Notes: generated by a model from the letters alone, not told the origin. A stretch of 64,000 nt of DNA from Rosa chinensis (GCF_002994745.2 NC_037093.1:44930384-44994383), one strand, 5' to 3'; shown: positions 23,101-36,260, numbered from the stretch's first letter. Numbers and translations are program-made.

Positions 23101-23754
23101 TCTCTTTTCAATATTTAAATAAGAAGGAAGCCTAGTTAAAATCAACTAGAATTGACCTGCGCTTTTTTTTATTTTTTTTTTCAAGTTTCATATGTAATAA
23201 GTGAATAATCGCAATCTAAGAAATATACGCGCTACTTAGAATATGATTTTTTTTTGTTAGTGGGATACAACATAAAATAAACTTTTTACATGATTTGTAG
23301 AAATTTACAAATATAAAACAAAATTGTTCTTCCTAAAAAAAAAAATCTATATAGATATAGCAAAATTGTAATTTCAACCCGAAGTCGAGGGCAAAATTAT
23401 CACTTTCTATCCTGAGTGAACATTGTTCTCCCTTTAAAAAGAATTAAAAAAATGAAAGGATATAGCAGAATTGTAATTTTAGTCAACTTAGGGCAAAAAT
23501 CTTCATTTCCTATCCTAAGTGAATAGTTATGAATAGTAATCTCAGCTTTGATAGAGTACTAACAATAGTGCCCTTTGCTGCGGGGTTTGCTGTTGCTAAT
23601 AATTTACAATAATGATAGAATGATAAAATGAACCAAAATTTCATCTATCTAAAATTGTTTGGTTTACATTATTGCAGTTTACAATAACATCCTATGAAAC
23701 CATTCTATGACAACATCAAGTATTGCCCATCATTAATTGTAGCAGCTGCCCATC

Positions 23755-24890
23755 ATTGTGCACATAGAAAACTGAGGCCTGCGTTGTTAACTAAATTGAC
23801 AATACCATATGTAACTGCAGCATACAACTTGTCAATTTTACCTGCAACCTGATGGAGGAACATCATAAGGAATATTGGATGGATTGGTATCAGATTTGAC
23901 CTACTTACAATTGAGCTTTTGAGAGTTTGTACCATTGAAATAACATATTGAATCAGGCTCTTACATATAGTCCCCAGTTGTGGCTGCAAAATGGCACACC
24001 TTCATTGTTTCAGTAATAATAGAATAGGTGTTGGCTGTGGTCAGTGGTCTTTATATACATAACAGAAGAACCATATATATTTGTAAAATAGATAAAGGGT
24101 AAGGTCATCAAAAATTTGGTGGAATAACACCTCCCTTTCATGGAAGATAGACTGAAAATAAAGGAAGAATTAAAATAAAATAAAGTGAACAAAACAAAAA
24201 CAAAAAAAACAAAGGAATGAACATTGGATAAGCCACCTAGCAATCAAGAAGGTGAGAAAGAAGCTGTTGCAAAGCAGGTAGATGCCTTAGTAAGTCTGGG
24301 GTTTCAAGTTCCTTGGTTCTCTGTAGAGATTGTATTGAACATGTGAGATCCTTTATTCTAAATGCCATCATGTTACACTGGTAATACAATATAAAAAATG
24401 TGTAAATTAGCAGAGTAAACGACTGTACTATATTAAAGAATATGGTACATTTCTATTCCTTTTTGCATTGATAATTAAACATAATATAAAAGTTTAAAGA
24501 AAAAGCTAGAGGGTGGTTTTTCTGTTAAATGATATGGAAAGAACAGTGTATATACAAAAAGCTTGCACATAAGTTCCAATTCAAACTGCATACCAAGTGA
24601 TCTTTCTGAACATCGTACATCAGGACACGAAAACAGTCCAGTCATTCTTCGATATATGATGCATATAAATGAATGCAGGTACAATAGTCAATGCTTCGTC
24701 TCAAAGAATCTTCATGGCCATTTATTATTCTTACTGAAAAGAAAATGAGATATGTTCAGAATATGACCTCTACTCCAGCTGTATTTAGCATCACAAAATG
24801 TACCATCAACTTCCCTCGAAGTGTGGTGTATAACCATCACGGTTTTCAGTGCTTCCAAGGCATTCACTGTAAGATCTGAGATTGTTTATG
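23755..24890 (-). pseudogene. Clathrin assembly protein (ANTH/AP180-type) pseudogene, partial
   Basis: Minus-strand blocks in order: 24890-24745 [19 protein letters not shown] and [11 protein letters not shown] (ANTH helix region, family form VALKTLxVIHRxLRE); 24735-24594 IDYCTCIHLYASYIEE, TGA, LDCFRVLMYDVQKDHL, then GTATGC donor; 23992-23937 PQLGTICKSLIQYVISM; 23848-23780 VAGKIDKLYAAVTYGIVNLV (family form IKLYxAITDGIxNLVDK), with GT...AG borders between the last two. ANTH proteins bind phosphoinositides and clathrin at endocytic sites. The TGA at 24642-24644 (an arginine in the family), frame changes, and lack of the N-terminus and C-terminal tail argue for a decayed copy. The parent's introns are retained, so the copy is DNA-derived. 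Confidence 0.6.
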
Positions 24891-24894
24891 TGTA

Positions 24895-26290
24895 TGTACT
24901 AAACGAATAAGGATATAGTTTATTATAAAGAAGAATCATAAGCGTACAGATTCTATGAAACCATTCTACGACAATCTAATTCAAAATTCCATTTGATCAT
25001 AGGCTTTGGTTTGCAGGGAAGCTTCTAGTATTTTATTATTTAAAAGATCACCACAGTCCACAGTCTGGAAGTTGACAGTATTGTAAAACTGAAAAGCTGA
25101 ATTAAGTTCCAAACTATTGTAAGAAGCATACAGAGAAGTCATCCAAAAGAACAATAGAATTCATTATATGCTACTAAAAGATGATAAGCAAATAATATTT
25201 CCTATTATACTGACCAGATGAAGAAGCAGAAGAGTTTTTCTATTTGCAATGATACAAATGAAATTAAGACTCAAAGAAGCAGTATTTCACCTCTTTCGTA
25301 AACTTCGTTCAAAAAGATGGGTTGGTTCTGAAATCTTGGATCTCTTTCTTCTCGATTTGCATGAAAACTCTAAATCAAACTGAGGGGCTTCAGTTGAACA
25401 GAGATGAAGGCCACTGCATATATAGTAGCTTTAAGTATCATTTACAATTAGCAATCTTCATGCATTTGGAGCCATAATCCTTAGAATGTTACTAATCATT
25501 CGGTTTTAGTAGAAACTATGAAGAAGTACCGAAATTAAAGTAAACAACTTTCATTGTACACAATTCTAGAATAGGGTAAAGTGATTGCTTACCCTCAAGA
25601 CCCAGATTAATCAATTTCACATAGACCCTAGGCTGCAACAGTTTCCTGACAATTCTGTCTAGCTCACCCAGGTCTCATCCTTCCTGTAACAAAAAGCAAA
25701 TTCATGGATAACTCAGAAGCTCAAATGAGAGCATTCCAGCAATGATTTGAAACCTAAATGTAATGTACTTTAGGTTATTAATGCTTATATAATTCACCAC
25801 TCTCCTGCCCAAGTTTTCTGAAATGTAATATACATAAGTTCTGTCTTGCTGCTGATTGTAAAGAATGGATTTTTAGCTACCAGAGAGCAATAAGAAGGGA
25901 AAACAAAGGAATCAACTTATATCTATTGAAAGAAGCATGATCTTTTTGTACTATCCAAAATGTTGCAAACCAAATCATTCAGTTTGATAATATCATGAAG
26001 TAGCTAATCCATCACTAACTTATGAAATATATAAAGCCTCTAAACATAAATGAAAGGCAACAGAGTCACGCGGAAACTGTCTGTACCTTGTAGACATATA
26101 TGTTCATCCTCTCCAACTTGTAGACAGATTAGGAGCATTGATGTTAAAACTATCTGTAGCTGAAATTACATTTAATAGTCTACAAACTGATCTTTTAATG
26201 TTGTCTATAATCCCTAAATAAAAACAGAACAAAGAACAAATTAGATTCTTCTCCCAAGGTTTAGCGAAAGAACTAAAGTAAAAAATAACA
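24895..26290. other. Intergenic DNA without recognisable genes
   Basis: AT-rich. No domain could be recognised on either strand. It may include unrecognised exons or introns of the ANTH pseudogene's 5' half. Confidence 0.35.
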
Positions 26291-26295
26291 GTGAT

Positions 26296-26533
26296 TCAAC
26301 ATCTATTTACATGTGTGTGTATGTGTCTGTATATTAATAGTTTAAGAAGATTACCAATTGACTTGAGTATTCTCCTTTTTAGATAATACATCATTGTTCT
26401 CAGTAGGATCATAATCATAGGAATTGTGATCAGAGCAATCACCAATAAACGTTTCTTGTTCTGTGGACCTTCTTCCTCTTGAGCTGTCAAAGTAAACATA
26501 TTGGTGACCTATCTTCTTATCAAAATTAAACAT
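26296..26533 (-). pseudogene. Receptor-kinase-like transmembrane segment (uncertain)
   Basis: The minus strand reads QEEEGPQNKKRLLVIALI then TIPMIMILL and YYLKRRIL: an acidic juxtamembrane stretch, a KKR stop, a hydrophobic segment and a basic cytoplasmic flank. This resembles the transmembrane exon of plant S-domain or similar receptor kinases. No kinase or ectodomain was identified nearby, so the call is tentative. Confidence 0.3.
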
Positions 26534-26539
26534 GTCAAA

Positions 26540-28375
26540 TACCTGGAAGCTACTATCAACCTACCTGGTGCCCTTATGACCTTGTTTATTACCATCTTTT
26601 GCAGGAGAGCATGTGGGCCGAGTTGCAGTTGTTATGTTTGCTGATAGAGACTTGACCAGTGTGCCACAGTATACCATATTTACTGAGAATATCAGTAGAA
26701 GAAGCAAATGCGAACAAAGTCAGTTGATGGTTTTTTTGTAAGAACTAAATGCATTGTTTGGTTCAACCAATAGCTTTCAGTACAGTTTTCATTGAGAATA
26801 ATTCATTAAGAAAATAGTAAGTGGAGAGAGTGTTCTAAAAGGATAAGAAAGATGGTTGTGAAATGAGCTAAGCACAAATGGATAACAGCGTATGAATAAT
26901 TGGTCTTTTACTTGCCTTGTTTTTAAGTGTGGCCGATATTGCCTCCACCAATTTCATAATATGTTGCATCAGAAAAAGCTACATCTAAAGCAAGCTTCTC
27001 TAACTCCTCCCCTGTATTCACATAAATTTCTCAATCTAAGTACCTTTTATCTACTCAACTATTGATTAAACCAAGCCTAAATGGTTCAAACAAAGAAAGC
27101 TTCGACAAACGGAAACAATTTTAGATGCAGATGCCAAAATTTCTGGTAAAAGCATGATGCTAGGAGCAAAGCAAGGAAAACGCACCTGTTAAAATTTTCC
27201 TGGTTGATCTCCTTAAGTCTTTATGCTCATTTTTAACCCACTTAAATATACAATTGCAAAACATTGTTAATTATCAACATTGATATGATTTATATAGAGT
27301 ACTTTACGGGTACATATTCAAAATCCTAAATTAGGTTCCAAAATACTAATTGATCCACCATTAAATTTACCAGCGTTCACTCAACATTGATATGATTTAT
27401 ATAGAATAAGCAACTGATAACTGCTCTTTCAAAAAATCCAGACCAATTAGCTGTCAAGGATAAAGTCGCGATCTTTAACTTCAAATTCAAACAAAGTTAG
27501 GATGTTGTACAGATTAAACTCTAGTAAAATAATTGTATAGCACATCTTGCCATTGACTTCAACTTTCTCAGATGACAGAAACGCTATATTCAGATAACAG
27601 CTTTTTAGTATAGCAGATGGATGACTTGAAGCAAAAAAAGCGAAAGACAATGGTTGTTGATGCTAACCCGATTTTTGTAAAAGCTGATGTTGATTGCATA
27701 TCTGAAACAGTGCAGCAACTGCACACCTTCCCAAAGAAGCTACTGAGTCAATGGCACGCTTTATAGAATTAGAGTAGATGGTAGAAGTGTAAATAGCCAG
27801 AGAACTTGGATGAGTCTAGAATCCGACAAATTAAGAGGACAAAAGCATATATTTTTAGCATGATCTGGAAACTGAGGCCATATTTTTCTTGGAAAGTGAA
27901 ATTTGTTTCAGAGCGTATAGCTTTTGTACCAACATTCGAACTCTGATTCAAAATCTGACAAAGATTGAGAGGTTGAATCATATATGGCGTTGTCTTGAGG
28001 GTTTTTTTTTCCCCCTCTATTGTGTTCACTTTTCTTTTGACTAAATGTTATACATTATTATAAAACTATAAATAGAAGATTGAGGTAACACTTTATGTTG
28101 TCACATAGTCTATGTCACATGATGTATACGAAAACTTAGTCTAGGGCCCAAGTTTCAAATGAAGCAAGATTTTCATACATATATATATGTACTTCAGCTA
28201 AAATATATGAAATTTTGAGATAACTGTGCCTTTTCAAATGAAGCAATTCAAACCAAATTGATTAGGATTTTTGAAATTGAAATTAAATATCAACGGGATT
28301 GCAAGAGTTTGTGGTTACCAAACAAAAGAAACTAATGATTTTCCTTTACTGAGTTCTCAATTCTACGAACCAAAT
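26540..28375. other. Intergenic DNA with isolated exon-like open stretches
   Basis: 26622-26728 on plus follows a TTTTGCAG acceptor and reads GEHVGRVAVVMFADRDLTS. 26936-27013 on minus reads GEELEKLALDVAFSDATYY. I could not assign either to a family. The remainder is AT-rich and featureless. Confidence 0.3.
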
Positions 28376-28384
28376 GAGGCCTAA

Positions 28385-28500
28385 GAGTTTTTCTATTGGG
28401 ACTTTCATATTTACTCATTTAACCTCCCATACTTTTTACACCTCTTATTTTCTTTTTACAAAGTAAAATTTGCTATCTAAACCTCTTTCAAATATCTAAC
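28385..28500. mobile_element. Lone left end of a MULE (family of 45616-46460)
   Basis: GAGTTTTTCTATTGGGAC followed by TTTACTCATTTAACC matches the termini of the elements at 4804 and 45616. No right end or 9-bp duplication of the flank GAGGCCTAA was found downstream, so it is truncated or rearranged. Confidence 0.45.
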
Positions 28501-29211
28501 TTGACCTTACTTATAAATGAAATGTTCCTAGCATTAAAGATAAGTTTTAATGCTCCCATAATTGTTTGTTTACTAAAAAAACAAAAGCTTAAATAGTTAA
28601 TGAAAAAAGGTCATTTTTTTTTTTTATAAAAAAAAAAAGAAGTCATAACTTGGTAACTAAATAAAAAAATATATTACCATATCTGTTTTGAAGCCTAATG
28701 TTTCATGTTTTATGTTACAAAATTAAATTTGCTTCTTTTATTGTTTTTGTTTAGCTTTATCTTATATGCCACTTCATAAGTTTATTTGGTTTAGTTTACA
28801 CGATGACTCTCTATCTCTCGTTTCATAATCTTTTTATACTAATAAAAAAACCCTTTATCTAATTTTTTTCCTATTGCATCATCGTTTTGTTCTTGTATAA
28901 TTCACCAAGTAATTTTGAATGCATTTTCTTTTGAATCATTTTTTTCTTTGAAAGTTTTCTTGAACAAAGAAAATGAGAAATGAGATTTGAAAATGGAAAT
29001 AAATAATAAAAGTAATATAATTAGTTGTGTTTCTATTATTATAAGGGGCCGTGACCACTTACCCGATTTTAGGCTAAAAATTGCCCACTTACTCCACTAA
29101 GAGTTTTTTAACCCCATTTACCCAATTTAATATTTAAGTACAGTTTTGCCCTTAACTCAATTATTTAATTACATGTGCATCTCCTTGTCACTCTCCACTC
29201 TCCCCGATCTG

Positions 29212-29324
<113 letters not shown>

Positions 29325-29339
29325 TCCCTCCCTCTTTGT

Positions 29340-29760
29340 GGCAGCGTGTTAGGCGTGCGCAGGTGGGGTGGCGCTGGGATGGGCAGACATTGGGCTGCGC
29401 AAGACGTGGGTGTGCTGTGTTGCGCAGGCGGCGGGGTAGGGCTGCCGGATTCTGCAGCGATCTGTGTTGGGATCTGCGTTGTGGACTGCGCGGGTTGGCT
29501 GGTGCGGGTGTGCTGGCCGCGTGGGTAGGAGGACGATGGGATGCTGCTGTGCGAGCAAGAGGGGGACTAGGCGCGGGTGGAGGCTAGATCAAAGGCTGGG
29601 AGGCTCCTGTGAGGAGGCTGGATCGAAGGCCGGAATGCAGGCGGTTGGGATCAGTGCTGCAGGTGGTTGGTGCTGTAGATGACTCCAGTGAAGGGGAGGC
29701 GGTGCTGCAGTTCTTTATGGGTTGGTGGGGACGAAGGACGATCTGGTGGGTAGGCCTCCA
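29340..29760. other. GC-rich block inside the MULE
   Basis: Sharply richer in G+C than its flanks, with GCTGCAG, GGCTGGATCGAAGG and GGTGCTGTAG words. It may be captured host or retrotransposon sequence; the words recall the copia leader at 21180-21500. No ORF in it is convincing. Confidence 0.45.
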
Positions 29761-29879
29761 GGAAGAAATTTTTTTAATTATTATATATATATATATATAT
29801 GTAAAATTGAACATATAAATTGATCAATTGTGCCTGAAGTGTATTTATTTTGATTTTGGAAGTTTATGCAATTCACCAA

Positions 29880-30175
29880 TGAGCAATAATATGATTATTA
29901 GATGGCAATAATATAATTATTAGGGAAATAATATGATTATTAGGAGGCAATAATATGAGTATGGGGGGAAATAATATGTATATAAATTGATCAATTGTGC
30001 CTGAAGTGTATTCATTTTGGTTTTGGGAGTTTATGAAATTCATTGGAGGGCAATAATATGATTGTTGGAGGCAATAATATGATTATTGGGAGGCAATAAT
30101 ATGAGTATTGGGGGGCAATAATATGATTACTGTGGGGCAATAATATGGTTACTGGGTATTATTAGGGGGCAATAA
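29880..30175. repeat. Minisatellite of CAATAATATGATTATTG units with G-run spacers
   Basis: Roughly ten units of about 20-25 bp, each a near-palindrome (CAATAAT, ATG, ATTATTG), are separated by GGGG/GGAGG. One longer block (TAAATTGATCAATTGTGCCTG, about 29816 and 29981) is itself duplicated. Confidence 0.85.
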
Positions 30176-30539
30176 ATTCAGACGCTGGAATCCGGTCAAC
30201 AGTCCGGTAGCCGGATTCCGGTCACAGGTCGCCAGATTCCGGTCATCGATCACCTGAGTCTGCGGTCGGCCACTGGTCACCGGAGCACAGCAAGGTGGAG
30301 GATGACTTTTCTCTCTAAGTGAGAAAGAAGGAGAGGGCAAAAAAGTCCCAAAAATAAATAAAAAAATTAATTGGGTATTAGGGAAATAATCCCTTAGAGT
30401 GTTTTGGGTAAATGGGTTTAAAAAACTATTAGTTGAGCAAGTGGGCAATTTTTAAGCTGAAATTGGGTAAATTATCATCATTTCCCCTTATTATAAATCT
30501 TTGGAGAGAGAACAAATATATATATAGGAAAATTTTCAC

Positions 30540-31505
30540 AAATGGTCACTCAACTATGACTCATTCGACACTTCGATCACTGAAGTTTCAAATATCACTT
30601 TGGTCACTCAACTATTACATTGTCAATCACTTAAGTCACTTTGTTAATTTTTTTCATTAAAAAAAATTATAAAATTTTTTTTTCATTAATATAACCATTG
30701 ATTGTATTGTTTTTCTTTTCCTATTTAATAAAAGTCAGGTGCATCCGACTACTTTTTTGTTTATTCAAAAATAATGCTACAAGTACTTTCTGAGAAATTA
30801 AGACTCTTTGGATGCGAACCATTGACTTGAGCAAACTTCTGATCTGACTAAAGCCTAAGAAATGCATCGCCGACTCGCCAAAATGGAGTTTTAAGCGAAG
30901 ATCACCTTTGATATTTCTAGCCACAGTCCAGAGGCCAACGGCCAACCTACAACCCGAATCCCATCTTTGCCATTGCTCTATCCTATCACATTAATTTGGA
31001 GCTAGATCTCCATCCTTTTCAGCACCAAGTATTATAGTTTTATTTTTCTTAATTTTTTGGGATGATGTGGGTGGTTATGTTGCTTTACGAGAATATGTAC
31101 CTCAGCTCAAAAATATATCAGACACCATGACATTTATTATTTGAGGTACCTCCGTACCTGCACCGTAAAAGCATGTCAATTTGTAATAAGTTAATTCATA
31201 ATAAGACGATTTTGCAATGATATATGATCCAAATTCAAATCTCTCACCCCCAAGATTAAAAAAAGGACAAAAGAGAAATTAACCCTCAAAGCATTTGGCC
31301 TCTTGATAATCACATATTCGATCTTTTGCTTCTCTTTCCGGTTCTCATAATATAGTGCAATTTTTTAATGTAGTAAAGTGATCTTGTCACAAAAATTTTC
31401 ATTGCTCCTTCAGCGTCACCTCAATGCAAAATTTTCCTCGTTTTGGCTTGATTAGGCCCTAGCTAGCATGCATTTCTTGTTTGTTGGTATAATGGTGCGA
31501 CTAAT
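30540..31505. other. Intergenic DNA without recognisable genes
   Basis: 30545-30650 has a GGTCACTCAACTAT...TCACTTTGGTCACTCAACT repeat typical of a small transposon end, without a visible partner. Otherwise nothing identified. Confidence 0.35.
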
Positions 31506-31509
31506 TATA

Positions 31510-31975
31510 TGAAGGGGATGGTTGTAGATTATGTCAAAGATGTGCCTGGATCTTCAGCCTCTTCTTATTCTGCATTTTCCTGAATTGTGTGAGATTGTGA
31601 ACAAGGTACCCATATCTATTAAAGCTCAAGCAACTGATCAGTTAATATGGTCTCCTTCTGCATCAGGAATGCTTACTGCTAAGGAAGCTTTCAGGTTTTT
31701 ATGCCCCTGTGCTCCTTCATTGGATTGGGGTAAGCTAATTTGGTCTAAATACATTCCTCCGCGTATATCTTTGTTGGCCTGAAAGGTGTTGCGGGGTCGC
31801 ATACTCTCTGATGATTTTTTGCAAAGGCGCGGGATTTCTCTTGCATCTAGTAATGTACTTTGTCGCACTAGCAGTGAGTCATTGGAGCATTTGTTTTTTC
31901 AATGCTCATTGAAAGTCTTTGAGTATTTGCTTAAGAGAGAAGAAAGAAATTTTTGGAAAAACATTCGAGTCTATT
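31510..31975 (+). pseudogene. LINE zf-RVT fragment
   Basis: Frames in order read QATDQLIWSPSASGMLTAKE, AFRFL, KLIWSKYIPPRISLLAWK-like (stop where W is expected, at 31780-31782), VLRGRILSDDFLQRRGISLA, VLCRTSSESLEHLFFQCS. This is the zinc-binding region C-terminal to LINE reverse transcriptase. Only this fragment is present. Confidence 0.75.
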
Positions 31976-32015
31976 ACTAATGCTTGGTTGTTACAGAATG
32001 AGGGAGCTAATATAT

Positions 32016-32360
32016 CACTACAACAAAAGTAGGCTTTTACTGCGCAAAATTTATAGCACACAAAAAAGCATGTAGTAAATGATATACATTTACGGCACAA
32101 TATTGATGTGTGCCATAATTGTATATACATTTACGGCGCATATATATGTATTGCACGCCGTAAAAGTCATGTGTGTTTAGTCTTTTACGGCTCACATTTT
32201 TGTGCGCCGTAAATGTTACAATACAATTACAGCCCACATATCTTGCATGCCATAAATATATATACACATTTATGGCTCTCGTTTTTTGCACGCCTTAAAA
32301 GGCATACATATTTAGTCTTTTATGGCATGCTTTTGAAGCAAGCCATAACCCGCCCATTTT
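32016..32360. mobile_element. CACTA element end with GCGCCGTAAA subterminal repeats
   Basis: Begins CACTACAACAAAAGTAGGC, the canonical CACTA terminus. About 300 bp follow with many direct and inverted copies of TTTACGGC/GCCGTAAA words, which in CACTA elements bind the transposase. No partner end (…TTTTGTTGTAGTG) is visible in the window, so the element is truncated or rearranged. Confidence 0.7.
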
Positions 32361-32588
32361 ATTGGCTAAAAGTTGAATTTCCCTCCCCCAAACATTTTAT
32401 TAGTCTCACGCTCCTTTTTAGTCATCTTCTTATTCGTGTCCGACCTCTGCTTCTCTCATCTCCCTCTTCAGCTCCCTCACTGTCTCCCCCACTCCCCACC
32501 CATCATCTCTGCCACCATCACGCCCTCCCCGCCTCCACTGTGATGCTTGCCGTCACCACAACTACCATGATTCCGACGGCTGTGATCT

Positions 32589-35293
32589 TGTCACGACCCT
32601 GATTTTTAACACAAATAAAAATCGATATATAATCTCATAATTATACATGCGCGATCGTTCAGCCATCAATACAAAATACCTGGAAATATTTTCCCTTTAA
32701 CTACACACATATTGATGCCCTGAACCTACTATGTCAACATTGACTCACACCACCGAGTCATATATTACATAAGCTTACGAATTAAATTGTCAACAACAAG
32801 ATAAAACGTAAATGCTCCTCAGAGTTTACTATATAGCGGAAGTCATAACAATGGCAAAGCCAATCAAAATTGCTTCCTACCCGTTCTGCTGCTAACAAGC
32901 TACTTCAGCTTCAGCCACGATTACCCTGACCTACAGAATTAACCCCTACACCGTTTGAATAGTGCACCGGGTTGTCACACAACAAACCCGGTAAGCTTTT
33001 GCAAGCCCGTATGAGTAACTCAAAACAACTCACACAAAAATCACGGGATAAACCCCGCACGTTTCAATCAAGAAGCCAAATCACGCTTTGACCCTTAAAA
33101 ACACGAAATAAAGGAGAATAACTCACACTTTAATTTCCTTTCAAATCGAAACATAGAAAACAACTCACTCCTTGGTTCATATCAATTGTACCAAAATCGT
33201 ACCATAGAAAACAACCCACACTTGAATTCTATCAATAAAACATAGAAAACAACTCACACCTTGAATTCTATCAATTGTACCATAATCGTACCATAGAAAG
33301 CAACTCACACTTTGATTTCTATCAAATCGTTAATAAGGAAAACAACTTGCACCTTGTTACCTTAAAAACCACGTAATGTCATGAGTTATCAATAAGCAGT
33401 TCCCGTTACCCCATGAATTACCTATATGGCAGACAGACTAGAGCTGTAACTGAAAACGTAACCACTCGTCCGGCCAAAGACGTGATTACCTGATATTCTG
33501 CCAAGGTCATAGACCTTCATTCCTCGAACTTTTCAGTCCCTTGGAATAAAACATTGAAGGAGTCGCACTGGACCCAAAATGTTACACGAATCTCAACGCT
33601 TTTGAAAACAATCGAAATCAACATTTCCATAATCATTGTTTTCCGAAAAGCCATAACACAAAACAATAAAGAGCATCAATTCATGCATATTGTTTTCATA
33701 CCCAAATCTCAACGCTTTTCAAAACAAATCGAAATCAATCATTTCCACAATCATTTGTTTTCCAAAAACCACAACCCTAAACAATAAAAAGCATCATTCC
33801 ATGCATATTGTTTTCATAAATCCACAAACCACCAAAATATATATATTTCACGTAAATATATATATGTAGTCATCCGCTCAGGAATGCCTACTAATACCAA
33901 CTATAGTTTGCAGTTAAATCAATAACTCTCAAAACGATAAAGGTAAATCCGTTTGCGAATGAACTTCGTGAGATTACTCACCTTGAAACTCCCGCTGCGT
34001 CTTCGATAAAGAACAAAGCAGCCAATCCACGAAATAACCGTCCAAATACTTCGTCAAGTACCTAATCACATACGGTTCCAACTTAGTAACGATTCACATT
34101 TGATTTAAGTTCGAAACCCCTGTTTTGAACTAAAATCTCCAAAGTGGCGCCAATCGAGGCAAAACCACATATGAGACCTCCCAAAGTCTCCGGAATACTT
34201 CCACGATCGATATGTCCAAACCACAAGTCGATCGGAAGCTCGAATCCTCACGGATCAAATAAATCGATTGGTATGAAACTGTAAAAATCATAACAATTTC
34301 ATACGAACTCCAAAATTTGCATATTATATATCGAAACGCTCGTATCAACGAGTAGAACATATATAATACCAAAAGCAGTTCCCTACATGGCCGGAAAGTG
34401 ACCAGAACGCCGCCACAGGTGGTGGTGCACTGCCGCCGGCCAAAACTCATTATTTTCCAAAACTCCCAACATCAAAAAGTTTAATCTAAGCATGCTTGTG
34501 AATTTTCATAACTAGCTCGAAGTCAGAAATCAAACATAAATGGTCGAAAACTACCTCACAAGCCGTGGATTACTGTTCAATCTGAGTTGAACCAAGTTTC
34601 ACGTGAATCGATCCAAACAACCACCAAGGATCGATCAAGGAGGCTGCTCTGAGCTCCCCAAGCTCGGCTTGAAGCCTCGCCGACGTCAGAGATCGGAGAA
34701 CCGATCGAGTCAGATTCCTCCAAAAGTCGCCGCCTTGCTACACCTCCTCCACTATAAATCGTCGCTAGAGGCTGCCACAGAGACGACCGCACAAGGGAGG
34801 CGAATCGTTCTGTGCAGATTTCAAGGCTGGAGGTAGCCAGAGAATGGAGTTCCGACCGGGTCGGAATACCGGGTTCAGGTCGGGTCAGCCGGATAACTTC
34901 GATTCTGAAGTTGTCGACCGAGAGAGAAGAGAGAGAGAAATGGGCTTCTGGAAAAGGAAAGTGGAAATTATGATTTTCCATATTTATTCTCAAATGGAAA
35001 CTTCTTCCGATAGCCATAACTTTCTCCTACGAACTCCGATTGATGCGTTCCACATGTCCACGAACTCGTATCAACACGCTCTACAACTTTCGTGAAGGAA
35101 GTTTTCCTAGAATCCCAACGTATAAAAAGTCAAACTTCACACGACCCCCTAAACTGTGAAATTCGAATAATTATACGTACGAAAATTATTCCACTTCACA
35201 TACAACCTACGAATAAAGCACAATAACAATTATTCATACAACTGGTCCATTATTAATTACCAAAATTGAATAACAGAAATCCAGGTCATCACA
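32589..35293 (-). mobile_element. Large solo LTR (Tekay/Del-like), opposite orientation
   Basis: On the plus strand it starts TGTCACGACCC and ends CAGGTCATCACA. It is flanked by the 5-bp duplication GATCT (32584-32588 and 35294-35298). Length is 2705 bp. Its reverse complement aligns with 4856-7646 (AAAGTTGTAGAG..., CGGAGTTCGTAGGAGAAAGTT), so it is a related LTR in minus orientation. No internal region is present. A GA-rich and GC-richer segment at 34600-34930 belongs to the LTR body; ORFs 34130-35017 are not supported as genes. Confidence 0.85.
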
Positions 35294-35298
35294 GATCT

Positions 35299-36260
35299 CC
35301 ACCACCGTGTCTCCTTAACGATAACTTCAGTTTCTTTGTTATTTCGATTGAGTTTATTAATAATAAGTTTTTGGGTTGTCTTGTTTTGGTTTTTTTTTGT
35401 GGTGTTGAATTTTGGGTTGTTGGTTTCAAGAGCGTGGAGCTGGAATTGGCCTGGAGCAATCGGGTACGGGTAATCTGGTTGGACCGAGAGTGAGTGGGAA
35501 TGAGAGGTTGCCTGGTGCTGTTGTGCTTGCTAGGGAGAGGCTACTTCGGAAACCAGGTTAGTCTCTTTGTATGCTCTCAAAAGTTTTTTACTTGAGAGCT
35601 AATTTCAATAGCAGATTGGCAATTACAATGAACATGTTTAGCATTAGCTTAATTGCAATTATAATGTATTAGATGTGTAGAAAGAGTTAATATTCTATTG
35701 CTGGCTACACATTGTCGCCCAATTGCAATCATGAAATTTTTGTTTTGCTTTGATATGCTATTGAGGTTAGAAACCATGTATAGTAGTATTCTAAATTTTG
35801 CACGTCAAATATATGGATCCGGAGATTTAGAGCCTACTTGTGGGAGGGACTGAGTTCTGCCAATCTCATTTGGGAGAGCTGAGATTTCACAGTTATGAGA
35901 TTCTGCCAAACTTCTACTAGGACTGTCTTTGAGAGTTTTGTTGATAATATAACAAAAAAAAAAAAAATCTGAATTAGTTGTCTGACACTTTAAGTTTGTC
36001 CTCTGAACATATAAATTTAGAGTCTTTCCTTCAATTATCATTTACTTTTAGTTTGATTTGGAGTGTGATCCTTGCCAATTATAGGGTATCAGTCACCCCA
36101 ATGAACCCAGAGCCAAGCTTGTGGTTGATCACTCTTGCAGGCATGCTTGTGAGTGATTGATGCTAGGGAAAAGTCTTTGTCCAAATTGAAAAATCTGACT
36201 CCGCTATGCATGTAGTTTGATGAAGTTACCTTTTCTCTTTGGTTTTACTCAGGCTACGCA
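35299..36260. other. Transcribed-looking region with one exon-like stretch
   Basis: 35484-35550 on plus reads NERLPGAVVLARERLLRKP and is followed by a GTTAGTC donor. Its family is not certain. The remainder is T-rich and intron-like. The stretch continues the CACTA-side sequence cut by the solo LTR. Confidence 0.3.

Noticed and set aside
34130..35095. ORFs on both strands within the 32589-35293 LTR
   Set aside because: Inside a solo LTR; overlapping and without family features.
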